Positions 1-9,072 of a DNA stretch of 64,000 nucleotides are shown here, one piece after another (positions within the stretch are counted from its first letter, which is position 1; every line of letters starts with the position of its first letter). A program made the translations under genes and the position numbers. The notes under the pieces are model-generated. The model did no database searches, was not told the DNA's origin, and saw nothing but the letters and a program-made list of their open reading frames with translations. Source of the DNA: GCA-2683135 sp964507445 (GTDB lineage: Bacteria > Planctomycetota > GCA-002687715); assembly GCA_964507445.1 (NCBI GenBank), contig CAZDQF010000003.1, forward strand, positions 1-64,000, read 5' to 3'.

Positions 1-26
1 GGGAAGAGGATAGAGGATAGAGGAAA

Positions 27-2144
27 TCAGGGAGCCCTGGCGACACGAAACCCGCTGCCGTAGAAGCGGCACGTCGGGTCGACCCAGTAGCGGTTGGCCG
101 ACCGGCAGTACCTCGATTCGAAGTGCCAGGAACCGCCGCGCACCACCCGCGAAGAGCCGACCGACACCACCGGATCCGTCACCCCGTCCTTGCACCCCGA
201 GTAGGCGTCCTCATCCCACCCATCCCCGCACCACTCCCACACATTCCCGAGCATGTCGTAAAACCCCCACGGGTTGGGAGCCTTGCCGCCCAAGTCGTGG
301 GTCCGCCCCCCCGAGTTCCCGTCATGCCAGGCGATGGCGTCCAGGTTCCCGTAGCGCGGCCCGGTGGTCCCGGCCCGGCACGCGTACTCCCACTCCGCCT
401 CCGTGGGCAGCCGCAGGCCGGTCGCTTCCAAGAACGGCTGGATGTCGTTCCACGACACCCGTTCCACCGGACGGCGGTCGCCGCTGAACCGCGACGGGCT
501 TTTCCCCGTCACCCTCCTCCACTCCGCCTGCGTCACCTCGTAACGACCGAGGTAGAACGGCTTGCTGATGGTGACCCGATGCTGGGGGCGTTCGTTGTCA
601 TGGGCCTCGCCATCCGAATCCGGCGACCCCCGCATGTAGCTCCCCGCCGGCACCAGCAGCATCTCGATACCGGTGTCACGGTGCCGCACCGCGCGGGCGT
701 GTCCGTCGTCGCCCGACTCGCCGGACAAGGGCTCGTCCGGGATGGATTCGGCCCAGGGGGGGATGGTGGCGGGACGGGATGGGGAAGGCACGGGAGCGGG
801 TTCCGTGGCCGGTGCCGGGGCGGATGGCTCGGCCCTGCCCGAAGTGGACGGTGATGCCGCCGTGACGTCAAGGGCGTCAAGGGCGTCACGGAACCCGGCG
901 GCGTCCGGGAAGCGCCGGGAGGCGTGGGTCGCCAGGGCGCGTTGGCACAGGTCGTCCACACCCGAGGGGAGATCGGAGCGGATTTCGGAGGGCAGATCCC
1001 ATCTCCCTTGGGGCGGAACGTCGGTGAGCAACTCGTAGAGGATGGCCCCGGCGGCGTAGACGTCCGCCTGGGGGCCGACGGTGTCCGGGTCGGTGGCCTG
1101 CTCGGGGGCCATGTAGGCAAAGGTGCCGAGGGGGGCGCCGGCGCGGGTGAGGTTGGTCTGGGCCTCGGCGGCGCGGGCGATGCCGAAGTCGAGGATCTTG
1201 AGGCGGACCTCGCCGGCGGACGGGTCGACGAGGAGCATGACGTTCTCGGGCTTGATGTCGCGGTGGACGACGTCGCGGCGGTGGGCGGCGTCGAGGCCTG
1301 AGAGCAGCGGGAAGAGGATATTGCGGGCGACGGCAAGGCTGACGCCGGGGCTGTCTGCCGCGCGGGAGCGGGCCTGCTCCCGCATCCACGCGCGCAGGGT
1401 GCGGCCGGGCACGAACTCCATGGTGAGGTAGCAGAGGCCGGACGCGGTATTGACGTCGTAGACGGCGACGATGTTCTCGTGCCGCAGGTCGCGGGCCAGG
1501 GCGCCTTCGCGCAGGAAGCGGCGGCGCATGGTGTCGGAACCGACGAGCTCGGGGCGGACGATCTTGAGGCACGCCTCCTTGTCCGTCAGTTGATCGTGGA
1601 CCCGGTAGACCAGGCCCATACCCCCTTCGCCGATCACCGCGCGGATCTCGTAGCGGTCGTGGAACAAGGAACCGGGTTGCAGGCGGGTGAGCGCGGGGGA
1701 GGAGGGGGAGGCCGCCACCGTGGCGCCGGAGAGGGAGACGGCCTCGGGGTCGGCGGGCGCAGGGTTGGCGGCGCCCAGGGTGTGGAGGCCGGAGAGGGTC
1801 CCGCCAACGGGTGGCCGGGATGGGGGCGTGGCTGGAGCGGCCTGCTCCCGGTGCGCTCGCAGCCGTGCGGCGACGTCGTCACCGTGCTCGAACCCCGACG
1901 CCCGCAGCGTCTCGGTGATGGCGGCGTTGGAAGACCGGCGGCCGGGGGCGAGCCAGGGGCTTCCGCCGCTGGTCTTGACGACGCCGGCGACGGTGCAGGG
2001 CCCGGGGAGCTCCACGGTCACGGGCGTGTCGTGGTCGATGCCGGCGGCGGCGAGCGCCCCGTTGTCCAGGCGCAGGTAGAGATCGGCGTCGTCCGACGCC
2101 GAGAGGCGACGGACGTGGACGGTCATGGGGTGGGCCTCAGACAC
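27..2144 (-). CDS. Ser/Thr protein kinase fused to FGE-sulfatase-like domain
   Basis: This 705-residue protein has three parts. Residues 1-100 form an unrecognised N-terminal region, followed by an Ala/Pro-rich linker. Residues about 160-425 are a Hanks-type Ser/Thr kinase with the glycine loop GEGGMG, Lys194, the catalytic HRDIKPEN (Asp296) and DFG at 319-321. Residues about 490-705 are a formylglycine-generating-enzyme-like (SUMF1) domain with RLPTEAEWEYACRAG, LGNVWEW and RGGSW. In true FGE enzymes two cysteines act; here the RGGSWHFESRYC segment keeps only the second, so a sulfatase-activating role is unlikely and ligand or partner binding is more plausible. No TM segment is seen. The start is GTG at 2144, overlapping the stop of the FHA gene by 8 nt; an ATG at 2126 is the alternative. 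It is the last gene of a leftward operon with FHA, SPFH and membrane proteins. Confidence 0.9.
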   Translation of the reverse strand: MSEAHPMTVHVRRLSASDDADLYLRLDNGALAAAGIDHDTPVTVELPGPCTVAGVVKTSGGSPWLAPGRRSSNAAITETLRASGFEHGDDVAARLRAHREQAAPATPPSRPPVGGTLSGLHTLGAANPAPADPEAVSLSGATVAASPSSPALTRLQPGSLFHDRYEIRAVIGEGGMGLVYRVHDQLTDKEACLKIVRPELVGSDTMRRRFLREGALARDLRHENIVAVYDVNTASGLCYLTMEFVPGRTLRAWMREQARSRAADSPGVSLAVARNILFPLLSGLDAAHRRDVVHRDIKPENVMLLVDPSAGEVRLKILDFGIARAAEAQTNLTRAGAPLGTFAYMAPEQATDPDTVGPQADVYAAGAILYELLTDVPPQGRWDLPSEIRSDLPSGVDDLCQRALATHASRRFPDAAGFRDALDALDVTAASPSTSGRAEPSAPAPATEPAPVPSPSRPATIPPWAESIPDEPLSGESGDDGHARAVRHRDTGIEMLLVPAGSYMRGSPDSDGEAHDNERPQHRVTISKPFYLGRYEVTQAEWRRVTGKSPSRFSGDRRPVERVSWNDIQPFLEATGLRLPTEAEWEYACRAGTTGPRYGNLDAIAWHDGNSGGRTHDLGGKAPNPWGFYDMLGNVWEWCGDGWDEDAYSGCKDGVTDPVVSVGSSRVVRGGSWHFESRYCRSANRYWVDPTCRFYGSGFRVARAP

Positions 2145-3273
2145 GCCGGATCTGGACGAGGTTGGCGACCCTCCCTCGAGCGTGGATGGCGACCTGATAC
2201 TGCAGCGGCTTCTGGCCCTGCTGCTGGGCGATGCCGTCGAGGAGCGTGATCCGGTCGCCGTCGGCGAGGGGAGCCTCCTCGTCGCGGCGGAGACGTTCGT
2301 TGTTGACGGCGCTTCCGTTGCTGCTGGTGTCCCGGAGGTAGATCCGGTCGTTCTGGATGAAGAACTCGAAGTGCTTCCCGGAGATCTGCTTGCTGAGAGG
2401 GACGTTGAGGGCGCCGCTGCCGTGGTCGAAGTAACGGACGCAGACGTCGTTGGCGGGGGTGTGGTTCAGGCCGTTGCGACCGCAGCGAAGCTGGCTGCTG
2501 GCCAGGAACGGCCGGGGGTTGAGGGGGTGGTGGCCGTCGGGGAAGTCCGGCCACTGCACCTCCACGTAGCGGGGGAGGCGGACCTGCCTGCCGGAGTAGC
2601 CGCGCAGCCCTTCCTCCATTTCGTAGCGCTCGAAGCGCTGCAGCGGATCGACGCGCAGGGGGTTCGACCGCGATCCGTAGCCGCTCTCCGCTTCGATGGT
2701 GTCGCCGGTGGACACCACCCCGGAGGCGCCGGCTTCGAAGTGAGACTCGTTGATGTTGATGTTCTTGGTGATGGAACGGGTGTCGCGCTGCTTCACATCC
2801 AGATACACGGTGGTCTGGAAGGCGTAGTGTTCGTGGAATCCCCCGAGACCGCTCTCCACCTCCACGACCACCGAGATGCTGGTGCGGCCACCGGTTGCGA
2901 GGGTCCCGGAATCGACGGTCAGCTTGCGCTGCTCGTTGGGGCGCAGCCGCTCGAAGGGGACGCGCACGTCTTCCCATCCGCCGTCCTTCAGCTGGCGGCG
3001 GACATGTCGCACCCCGAGGGTGCCGCACGGGGACTCGTTGGCGAACACGAACGGCAAGGCGACGCTGTCACCCACCTCCAGCTTCGGGACTTCGGACTCA
3101 TCCACCGTGAGGCGCGGCGCCACGTGGACCGGGCAGTGCTCGCTCAGGTCCAGGAGCGCGCTGCACTCGGACCATCCCCGGCAACGGAGCAGAGGGGTCC
3201 CGCACTCGCAGAAGTGACGCTCCTCGTCCACCGCCTTGATCGGGCAGCATTCCTTGTATCCGGACCACTCCAT
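2137..3273 (-). CDS. Cys-rich N-terminus plus FHA domain protein
   Basis: This 378-residue protein starts with a Cys/His cluster (C9, C10, C22, C24, C31, C37, C47, H50) that looks zinc-binding. A middle beta-rich region follows, and an FHA domain lies near residues 255-365. FHA hallmarks are visible: CGR around Arg266, LSKQISGKH with His301, and DTSSNG with Asn319-Gly320. FHA domains bind phosphothreonine peptides, so this protein is a likely reader of kinase output. The start ATG at 3273 was chosen because an in-frame extension to 3363 would run into the upstream SPFH gene, while this start lies just 7 nt past that gene's stop. It overlaps the downstream kinase gene by 8 nt, which suggests translational coupling. 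The family of the middle region was not recognised. Confidence 0.87.
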   Translation of the reverse strand: MEWSGYKECCPIKAVDEERHFCECGTPLLRCRGWSECSALLDLSEHCPVHVAPRLTVDESEVPKLEVGDSVALPFVFANESPCGTLGVRHVRRQLKDGGWEDVRVPFERLRPNEQRKLTVDSGTLATGGRTSISVVVEVESGLGGFHEHYAFQTTVYLDVKQRDTRSITKNININESHFEAGASGVVSTGDTIEAESGYGSRSNPLRVDPLQRFERYEMEEGLRGYSGRQVRLPRYVEVQWPDFPDGHHPLNPRPFLASSQLRCGRNGLNHTPANDVCVRYFDHGSGALNVPLSKQISGKHFEFFIQNDRIYLRDTSSNGSAVNNERLRRDEEAPLADGDRITLLDGIAQQQGQKPLQYQVAIHARGRVANLVQIRRV

Positions 3274-3280
3274 GGTTCGA

Positions 3281-4912
3281 TCAGGCGGAGCGCATCTGCT
3301 CGCCGCAGGTCTTGCAGAACCGGTCGTTGGCCGGGACCTTGTGGCGGCACTTGGGGCACTCAACGTCTTCGGCGGCGGCGACGGCCCGGGCGCCTCCGCC
3401 GGAACCGGGCGCCGGGGGACGGCCGGTGGCCGCCGCCATGCCGACGTCGGCGACCCGGTCCATGGCCTTGTCGACGTTGGCCTGGTTGCGGGACTCGCTC
3501 TGTTCCTTGGCCCGCTCCGCCTTCTCCAGCATCTCCCGCAGCAACGCCTCCTTTTCGGCCCCCTGGGCCTGCTTCGCCTGCTCGGCGAAGACCTTCGCCA
3601 CCTCCGGGGAGGCTCCCGCCTGCACGGCGAGGAGTTGGTCCGCAGACATGCCGGCCTGCAAACGCAGCTTCTCCAGTTCTGACTGAGAGTCCGCCTGCTT
3701 GGATTGCAGCTCGGCGGAGTGCTTGGTCAAGAAATCGTCCTTGTCCAGCTCCCGTCGCGCCTTCTCCTTGGCGAGCTCCAGCTCCTGCAGGTCCTTGAGC
3801 TTGCCGTGCTGTCCCTGCCAGCCCTTGTCCGAAAGGCGCAAGCCCGATTCCGCGTCCTCTTCCTTCAGGGCGATCTCGCTGCGGCGCTCCTCCTCCTTGA
3901 GGACCAGCTCCAGGCGGCGCTCCTCCGTCGTGAACTCCATCTGCAGTCGCCTGCCGTCCAGCTCGAGCCTGCTGCGCTCGAGGTCGTTGGTGGCGTTGGC
4001 GAGGGCCTCGTCGTGACGGGACTGGCGGCGCTGCCGCGCCGTGTCGATGTCGTGGGCGATGCCCTCGATCTCCTGGCGCCGCTCCGCCGACGAACGGGCG
4101 TCGGCCAGCATGACCTGGTTGTCGAAGACGAGCTTCTTGAACTCGGTCTCGCTCATCGCCTTGCAGGTGGCGATGTCGAGTTTGGTCTCCATCTTGAAGT
4201 TGATGGTCTCCTTGGTGCGCTCGAGGTCGCGCAGCTTGCGCTTGTGGTGGAACTCCACCTGGGCATCCACCCGCGCCACGGTCTTCTGCACCAGGGCCTG
4301 CTCTTCGTCGGCGTTCATGGCCCAGGTGATGGAGACGGCGCGCACGATCAGGCCGAGATCCCCGGCGATGCGCTTGGTTTCCTTCATGACGTCCGCCTGG
4401 ATGCGGTCCTGCAGGCCGCTGTTGGCGCGCAGCTCGGCGGCGTCGTGCTGCACCAGCTCCGCCATGAAGCTGCGCTCCTGGACGTGGGGGCGGATGCGCT
4501 CGTAGACGTCGTCGCGGGCGAGGCTGACGTTGTTGGTGATCAAGCCCATGACGTTGATGCGCTTGTCTTCCGACGGATCGAGCTGGAACTCGATGGTGAT
4601 CTCGCCCTTCAACTCCACGTGGTCCTTGGACCAGCCGCTCACATCCATGGTGATGGGGAACGGCTTCATGTCGGCCACGAGCATGCGGAGTGCGTGCTTG
4701 CCGCCGATGAGCTCCTTCATGCGCTGCCAGATGCCGCCTGTGGCGATCATGGCGCCGTCATAGGCGTCCACGATCTGCCCGTCGCGGATCAGGATGGCGA
4801 GGTGATCGGGCGGGACGGCGATGCGCTGTTCCAGCAGTCCCTTGAAATCGCTCTCGGGGAGGTACTCGGCGAGGGTGTGTTCGTCCTGGATCTTCCATTG
4901 GGGAGCAGGCAT
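3281..4912 (-). CDS. SPFH/band-7-like protein with C-terminal zinc ribbon
   Basis: This 543-residue protein has an SPFH-type N-terminal half (roughly residues 25-230), with LLEQRIAVPPDHLAIL and a VTNNVSLARDDVYERI-like assembly region. A long, highly charged coiled coil follows (about 230-430), then a helical tail and a Gly/Pro linker. The C-terminus is a zinc ribbon with two CxxC pairs (C519, C522, C533, C536; CPKCRHK and CKTCGEQ). This layout matches the family often called SPFH or 'virion core-like' proteins with zinc ribbons. SPFH proteins form oligomeric scaffolds, often at membranes; no TM segment is seen here. The gene sits between a three-TM protein and the FHA gene on the same strand. 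An AAGGA sequence lies about 9 nt before the ATG. A scaffold role for the neighbouring kinases is inference. Confidence 0.85.
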   Translation of the reverse strand: MPAPQWKIQDEHTLAEYLPESDFKGLLEQRIAVPPDHLAILIRDGQIVDAYDGAMIATGGIWQRMKELIGGKHALRMLVADMKPFPITMDVSGWSKDHVELKGEITIEFQLDPSEDKRINVMGLITNNVSLARDDVYERIRPHVQERSFMAELVQHDAAELRANSGLQDRIQADVMKETKRIAGDLGLIVRAVSITWAMNADEEQALVQKTVARVDAQVEFHHKRKLRDLERTKETINFKMETKLDIATCKAMSETEFKKLVFDNQVMLADARSSAERRQEIEGIAHDIDTARQRRQSRHDEALANATNDLERSRLELDGRRLQMEFTTEERRLELVLKEEERRSEIALKEEDAESGLRLSDKGWQGQHGKLKDLQELELAKEKARRELDKDDFLTKHSAELQSKQADSQSELEKLRLQAGMSADQLLAVQAGASPEVAKVFAEQAKQAQGAEKEALLREMLEKAERAKEQSESRNQANVDKAMDRVADVGMAAATGRPPAPGSGGGARAVAAAEDVECPKCRHKVPANDRFCKTCGEQMRSA

Positions 4913-4973
4913 GAGTCGATGTCCTTGTGTGGTCTTGTCTGGGTGAGGGGGAGATGATGTATGGCGGAGGGCG

Positions 4974-5543
4974 TCAGGTCACGGGACCCGCGGCGACGCG
5001 TCTGCGCCCGATGATCCAGCGCGCGAATTCGATGACGACGAGGAGTACGGCGAGGGCCAAACCGATCCAGTAACGGCTGAGGACGATCTCCCAGTAGTGG
5101 GCGGAAGCGAGGGTGGAGGCGGGGTCCTTGGCGTCCTCTTGCAGGATGACGGCGGCCGCCACCCCGACGACGATGTTGAGCAGGGCAGCGATCACGGCGC
5201 CGAGACGGGCCACGGCGCCGATGCGCACCCATATGCCGGGGTCCGGTTCGGCCGCAGACGGTGGCACCGGATCGCGGTCCGCAGGCCGCACGTAAGCCTC
5301 TCCGCGGGCGATGGCGGCGTCCTGCGCCTCCTGATCCACGGTGAGGAAGTCCGGCCGGTTGTTCTTGTTGACGGAAGCTCGCTCAGCCTTCGTCAGGTTA
5401 TAGGCCCGCGCCACCGACCAGCGATAAACGGCGACCAGGATCCACAGGGCCAACGCCCCGCCCAGCCCCCAGCGCAACGGCTCCATCCACTGACCGACCC
5501 AAGCGGGCAATTCCACGTCCATGTGGGCCAAGTACTTGCTCAT
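4974..5543 (-). CDS. Three-TM membrane protein, unknown function
   Basis: This 189-residue protein has three likely membrane segments, near residues 24-42, 112-133 and 155-178, with a charged loop between the first two. No family was recognised. The ATG at 5543 was preferred to an ATG at 5642 because it has a GGAG about 9 nt upstream and the upstream extension reads as low-complexity sequence. It is the first gene of the leftward group that continues with the SPFH, FHA and kinase genes, 61 nt before the SPFH start. It may anchor that complex at the membrane, which is inference from position only. Confidence 0.72.
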   Translation of the reverse strand: MSKYLAHMDVELPAWVGQWMEPLRWGLGGALALWILVAVYRWSVARAYNLTKAERASVNKNNRPDFLTVDQEAQDAAIARGEAYVRPADRDPVPPSAAEPDPGIWVRIGAVARLGAVIAALLNIVVGVAAAVILQEDAKDPASTLASAHYWEIVLSRYWIGLALAVLLVVIEFARWIIGRRRVAAGPVT

Positions 5544-5890
5544 ATCGGATCTCCGCGTCGGACGATACGGAGCCGTCAAGCTCCGCGACCCTGGCCCAGG
5601 TCCTGATCCCAACCATTCCGGACCGAGCCCGATCCGGGCCAATATAAAGGGCCAGGCCCGATCTGGCCATCCACGTGGCGCGTCTCGCGCGTCGGAAACG
5701 AATTACGTGGATCAACGGCGAGCCCAATCCGTGCATCGATCCCGGACGCGCCGGCTTATGACCCTCACCTGCCCCGGATTTCGTGTCATCAATGAGTCTC
5801 TGATGACAGGGGTGCCTGTGCTGCCCGGGCCCAATTCAGCCACCTAATCGGCGCCATCCCATACAATCCGGGCTTCTACGGAGCATCTCC
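5544..5890. other. Divergent intergenic region of the kinase island
   Basis: These 347 bases separate the leftward SPFH/FHA/kinase group from the rightward kinase genes and must hold both promoters. Two similar GC-rich, partly palindromic elements of the type GCCCGATCNGGCC lie at 5627-5640 and 5656-5668, separated by an AATATAAAG stretch that is unusually AT-rich for this DNA. A separate perfect inverted repeat lies at 5784-5808. No convincing coding sequence was found here. Confidence 0.5.
5784..5808. promoter_or_regulatory. Candidate operator: 8-bp inverted repeat
   Basis: The arms TGTCATCA and TGATGACA are perfect inverted copies separated by 9 nt. The element lies about 80 nt before the start of the rightward kinase-Sel1 gene. 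There is no following T-run, so it does not look like a terminator. A dimeric regulator site is a plausible reading but no regulator is identified. Confidence 0.35.
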
Positions 5891-8800
5891 ATGAGCGACC
5901 CCCAACCCCAATCCAACCCCAACACCGACGTCTATCGCAACCTCATCCAGCAGATGTGGACCGACGGCCGCATCGTCATGGACGAGGTGAGCCAGCTGGT
6001 CACAGCGCAGGCCACCTTCGGACTATCCAGCGAGCAGGCCGCCGCCATGGAGCGAGAGGTCATGGGCATGACCAAGGAGGAGGCGCTGGTCTCGGCAATG
6101 GGGACCAACGCCCCCGCCGCACCCGCGGCGGCGCCGACGGCCCCGACGGCGCCCCCGTTCGGCTCGACCCTGAGCGGGTTCCAGACCGGCATGGGGACGC
6201 CGCCTCCTGCGCCGACGTTCTCTCCCGCCGCGGCGGGCGCCGCCGCCGCCCACGGCCCCGGGTCGGTCATCAAGAACCGCTTCGAGGTGGTCAAGATCCT
6301 CGGGGAGGGCGGCATGGGACAGGTGCTGCAGGTCAAGGACAACAAGCTCAACGGCCAAGTCCGCGCCCTCAAGATGGTGCGTCCCGAACACGGCACCCGC
6401 GAGGACCTGCTCGAGCGCCTCAAGGCGGAGGTGGTGCTGTGCCAACAACTACGCCACGAGGGCATCGTCCAGGTGTTCGACTACGACACCGACGACGCCA
6501 CGGGCCTCGTGTTCTTCACCATGGAATACGTGGACGGCATCACCCTGCGCCGATGGCTGGCGTCGCGCCGCGGCGACCTGCCGTCGTTGGACGAGTTCCA
6601 ACGGCTGGTGTCCGGTCTCTGCGACGCGCTCTCTCATGCCCACGATCGGGGGGTGATCCACCTCGACCTGAAGCCCGAGAACCTCATGGTCTCGCCGGAC
6701 CTCGGCCAGATCCGCGTCATGGACTTCGGCATCTCCCGCGCCATGGACCCGGACGTCATGTACCAGTCCACGCAATCCGCGGGCACCCCGTACTACATCG
6801 CCCCCGAGCAGGAGCGGGGCGAGAAGGACGTGGACGCCCGCGCCGACGTCTACGCCCTCGGCGCCATTCTCTACGAGTTCCTCACCGGCGAAGCACCTCG
6901 CGGCCGCTTCCGCTCGCCCTCGGAGCTGCGGCAGGACGTCCCCGAATCCGTCAGCGACGCCGTGGTGGGCGCCATGTCGTCGCGCCGAGACGACCGGCCG
7001 GCCGACATCAGCACGCTCCGGAACGTGCTCTCATCGTGGGACAACCATGCCTCCGGGGCGGTCGACGCTCCGGCCGCTCCCTCGAGCCACCACGATGACC
7101 ACGGGGTTGAAACGGAGACGCTGGCGCAGATCCTCGAAGCGGCCGAGGCCGGGGACGCCGACGCCCAGTGGCGACTCGGTACGTGCTACTTGTTCGCCAA
7201 CGGTGTGGAGCAGGACGACGTGGAGTCCGTCAACTGGTTCCGCAAATCGGCTGAGCAAGGGAACGCCGATGGGCAATGGGCACTCGGCGAGAACTACCAA
7301 TTCGGCGACGGCGTCCCCGAGGACAAGGCGGCGGCCGTCAACTGGTACCGCAAATCGGCTGAACAAGGGAACGCCCAAGGGCAATGCTCACTCGGTAGGT
7401 GCTACCTCAACGGCAGCGGTGTGGACGAGGACGACACGACGGCCGTCGCCTGGTTCCGCAAATCGGCTGAGCAAGGGAACGCCGAGGCGCAGTGGCGGCT
7501 CGGCGCATGCTACTTCTCCGGCTTCGGTGTCGCCGAGGACAAGGCGGAGGCCGTCGCCTGGTTCCGCAAATCGGCTGAACAAGGGGACGCCGACGCGCAG
7601 TGGCGACTCGGCCTCTGCTACGACTACGGCACCGGAGTCCCTGAGGATGAGCCGAAAGCGGTCAGTTGGTACCGCAAGGCCGCAGAGCAAGGGAACGCCG
7701 ATGGACAGTTTGGTCTTGGCGCGTGCTACGGCCGCGGCGCAGGCATACCCAGAGACGATATTTCGGCGTTCGTTTCGTACAAGAAGGCCGCTGAGCAGGG
7801 GCACGCCGAAGGGCAATGGCGACTCGGGACCATGTACGAATTCGGCACCGGCACCAACCAGGACGAGGCCGAGGCCGTCGCCTGGTACCGCAAGTCGGCT
7901 GAACAAGGAAACGCCGAGGCGCAGTGGCGACTCGGGGTCATGTACGACCTCGGCTCCGGCGTCGCCGAGGACGAAGCGATAGCCGTCAGCTGGTACCGCA
8001 AAGCCGCGGAGCAGGAAAGCGCCGCCGGGCAGTGGAGGCTCGGGGTGAGTTACGAATGCGGCACCGGCGTCCCGGAAGACAAGGCGGTGGCCGTCAACTG
8101 GTACCGCAAGGCCGCAGAGCAGGGAGACGGTAACGGTCAGTGGAGGCTCGGGACGATGTATCTCGAGGGGTCCGGCGTCGCCGAGGACCACGCCGAGGCC
8201 GTCAACTGGTTTCAAAGAGCCGCGGAGCAGGGATTCACCGACGGTCAGTACTGGCTTGGGACGTGTTACGAACTCGGAGCCGGAGTCGAACAGGACCGGA
8301 GCAAAGCCGCAGAACTCTATTCTGACGCAGCGGACCTAAACCACGAAGCGGCCATCGAAGCTCTCAACGCGCTATCGTGGGACCCGTGGACGATCATCAA
8401 GGAGGAGGTCGAACGGTTCCTCGATGACTACGATGAATCGTTCCTCGCGGAAGAGGGCCTCAGGGGGGTCTTCATTGATCGATCGATCGGTCGTGCAAAC
8501 GAGCCGCCTATCATCACCGACGCCCAGCGGAAGAAACTGTCCGCGTACAGAATCACCGATCCGCTCATGATCATCGAGACTCCCACCGCGTTGGGAAAGA
8601 CCGGCAAGCTAAAGGGGGCAACAGCGACGATCCTGACGTCGGATTCGATCGTGCAATTATTGGACAAGAGGCAGTTCTTGCGCATTTCATACGACAACCG
8701 AAACGAGGTCTTCCACTCTGCGTTTGGTCCCACAGCAGGACGATTCAAAGGAATTAGTGGTGGATTCGAGATCCTCGGCAATTCGGTGGCGCTCTCGGAT

Positions 8801-8953
8801 CGCGCACGCCTGACCGCCAAGGTCCACTGGACAGACGACCCCCTCGACTCGGAATCAGCGGCTCCTACACCCACAGGACCCTTGGTTCGCATGCTCCAGG
8901 GTCTGTTCCGTATTCCTGATTCCGAATTGACGGTGGGTCGTTCGGACTTCTGA
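5891..8953 (+). CDS. Ser/Thr protein kinase with Sel1 repeat array
   Basis: This 1020-residue protein begins with a small helical module (residues about 13-66, QMWTDGRI...EREVMGM) shared with the next gene and reminiscent of TerB-like helices. An Ala/Pro linker contains STLSGF. The kinase domain (about 128-385) has GEGGMG, Lys161, HLDLKPEN (Asp259) and DFG at 278-280. The usual HRD arginine is Leu. Residues about 418-830 are 11 Sel1-like repeats of about 36 residues, a protein-binding solenoid. The C-terminal 180 residues have no recognised family. No TM segment is seen, so the protein is probably cytoplasmic. The ATG at 5891 has a GGAG upstream. It is followed after 119 nt by a second kinase gene on the same strand. 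Confidence 0.92.
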   Translation: MSDPQPQSNPNTDVYRNLIQQMWTDGRIVMDEVSQLVTAQATFGLSSEQAAAMEREVMGMTKEEALVSAMGTNAPAAPAAAPTAPTAPPFGSTLSGFQTGMGTPPPAPTFSPAAAGAAAAHGPGSVIKNRFEVVKILGEGGMGQVLQVKDNKLNGQVRALKMVRPEHGTREDLLERLKAEVVLCQQLRHEGIVQVFDYDTDDATGLVFFTMEYVDGITLRRWLASRRGDLPSLDEFQRLVSGLCDALSHAHDRGVIHLDLKPENLMVSPDLGQIRVMDFGISRAMDPDVMYQSTQSAGTPYYIAPEQERGEKDVDARADVYALGAILYEFLTGEAPRGRFRSPSELRQDVPESVSDAVVGAMSSRRDDRPADISTLRNVLSSWDNHASGAVDAPAAPSSHHDDHGVETETLAQILEAAEAGDADAQWRLGTCYLFANGVEQDDVESVNWFRKSAEQGNADGQWALGENYQFGDGVPEDKAAAVNWYRKSAEQGNAQGQCSLGRCYLNGSGVDEDDTTAVAWFRKSAEQGNAEAQWRLGACYFSGFGVAEDKAEAVAWFRKSAEQGDADAQWRLGLCYDYGTGVPEDEPKAVSWYRKAAEQGNADGQFGLGACYGRGAGIPRDDISAFVSYKKAAEQGHAEGQWRLGTMYEFGTGTNQDEAEAVAWYRKSAEQGNAEAQWRLGVMYDLGSGVAEDEAIAVSWYRKAAEQESAAGQWRLGVSYECGTGVPEDKAVAVNWYRKAAEQGDGNGQWRLGTMYLEGSGVAEDHAEAVNWFQRAAEQGFTDGQYWLGTCYELGAGVEQDRSKAAELYSDAADLNHEAAIEALNALSWDPWTIIKEEVERFLDDYDESFLAEEGLRGVFIDRSIGRANEPPIITDAQRKKLSAYRITDPLMIIETPTALGKTGKLKGATATILTSDSIVQLLDKRQFLRISYDNRNEVFHSAFGPTAGRFKGISGGFEILGNSVALSDRARLTAKVHWTDDPLDSESAAPTPTGPLVRMLQGLFRIPDSELTVGRSDF
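7143..8340 (+). repeat. Array of 11 Sel1 repeats (about 108 bp each)
   Basis: Each unit encodes a pattern like AQWRLGTCYxxGxGVxEDxxxAVxWYRKSAEQGNA. The repeats are also similar at DNA level: strings such as AAATCGGCTGA and CAAGGGAACGCC recur. High DNA identity between units suggests recent unit duplication and possible copy-number variation between strains. Confidence 0.85.
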
Positions 8954-9072
8954 TGGCTTCTGGTCGAAGCGCGTCGCGAAGAGACCGCTCCGCTGCCGCG
9001 CTTGCTTCGGCGGCTCTTCCGCCGCCCCGCTGCTGGATAAGGTCTGAACGCTCTTCGTGAGGGAATAGAACG

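Noticed and set aside
27..2144. Active sulfatase-modifying enzyme
   Set aside because: The first catalytic cysteine is missing in the FGE-like domain.
2125..4957. Long opposite-strand open frames over the FHA and SPFH genes
   Set aside because: They are high-GC shadows with no motif and odd composition.
7143..8340. CRISPR-like repeat impression
   Set aside because: The 108-bp repeats are coding Sel1 units with no spacers.
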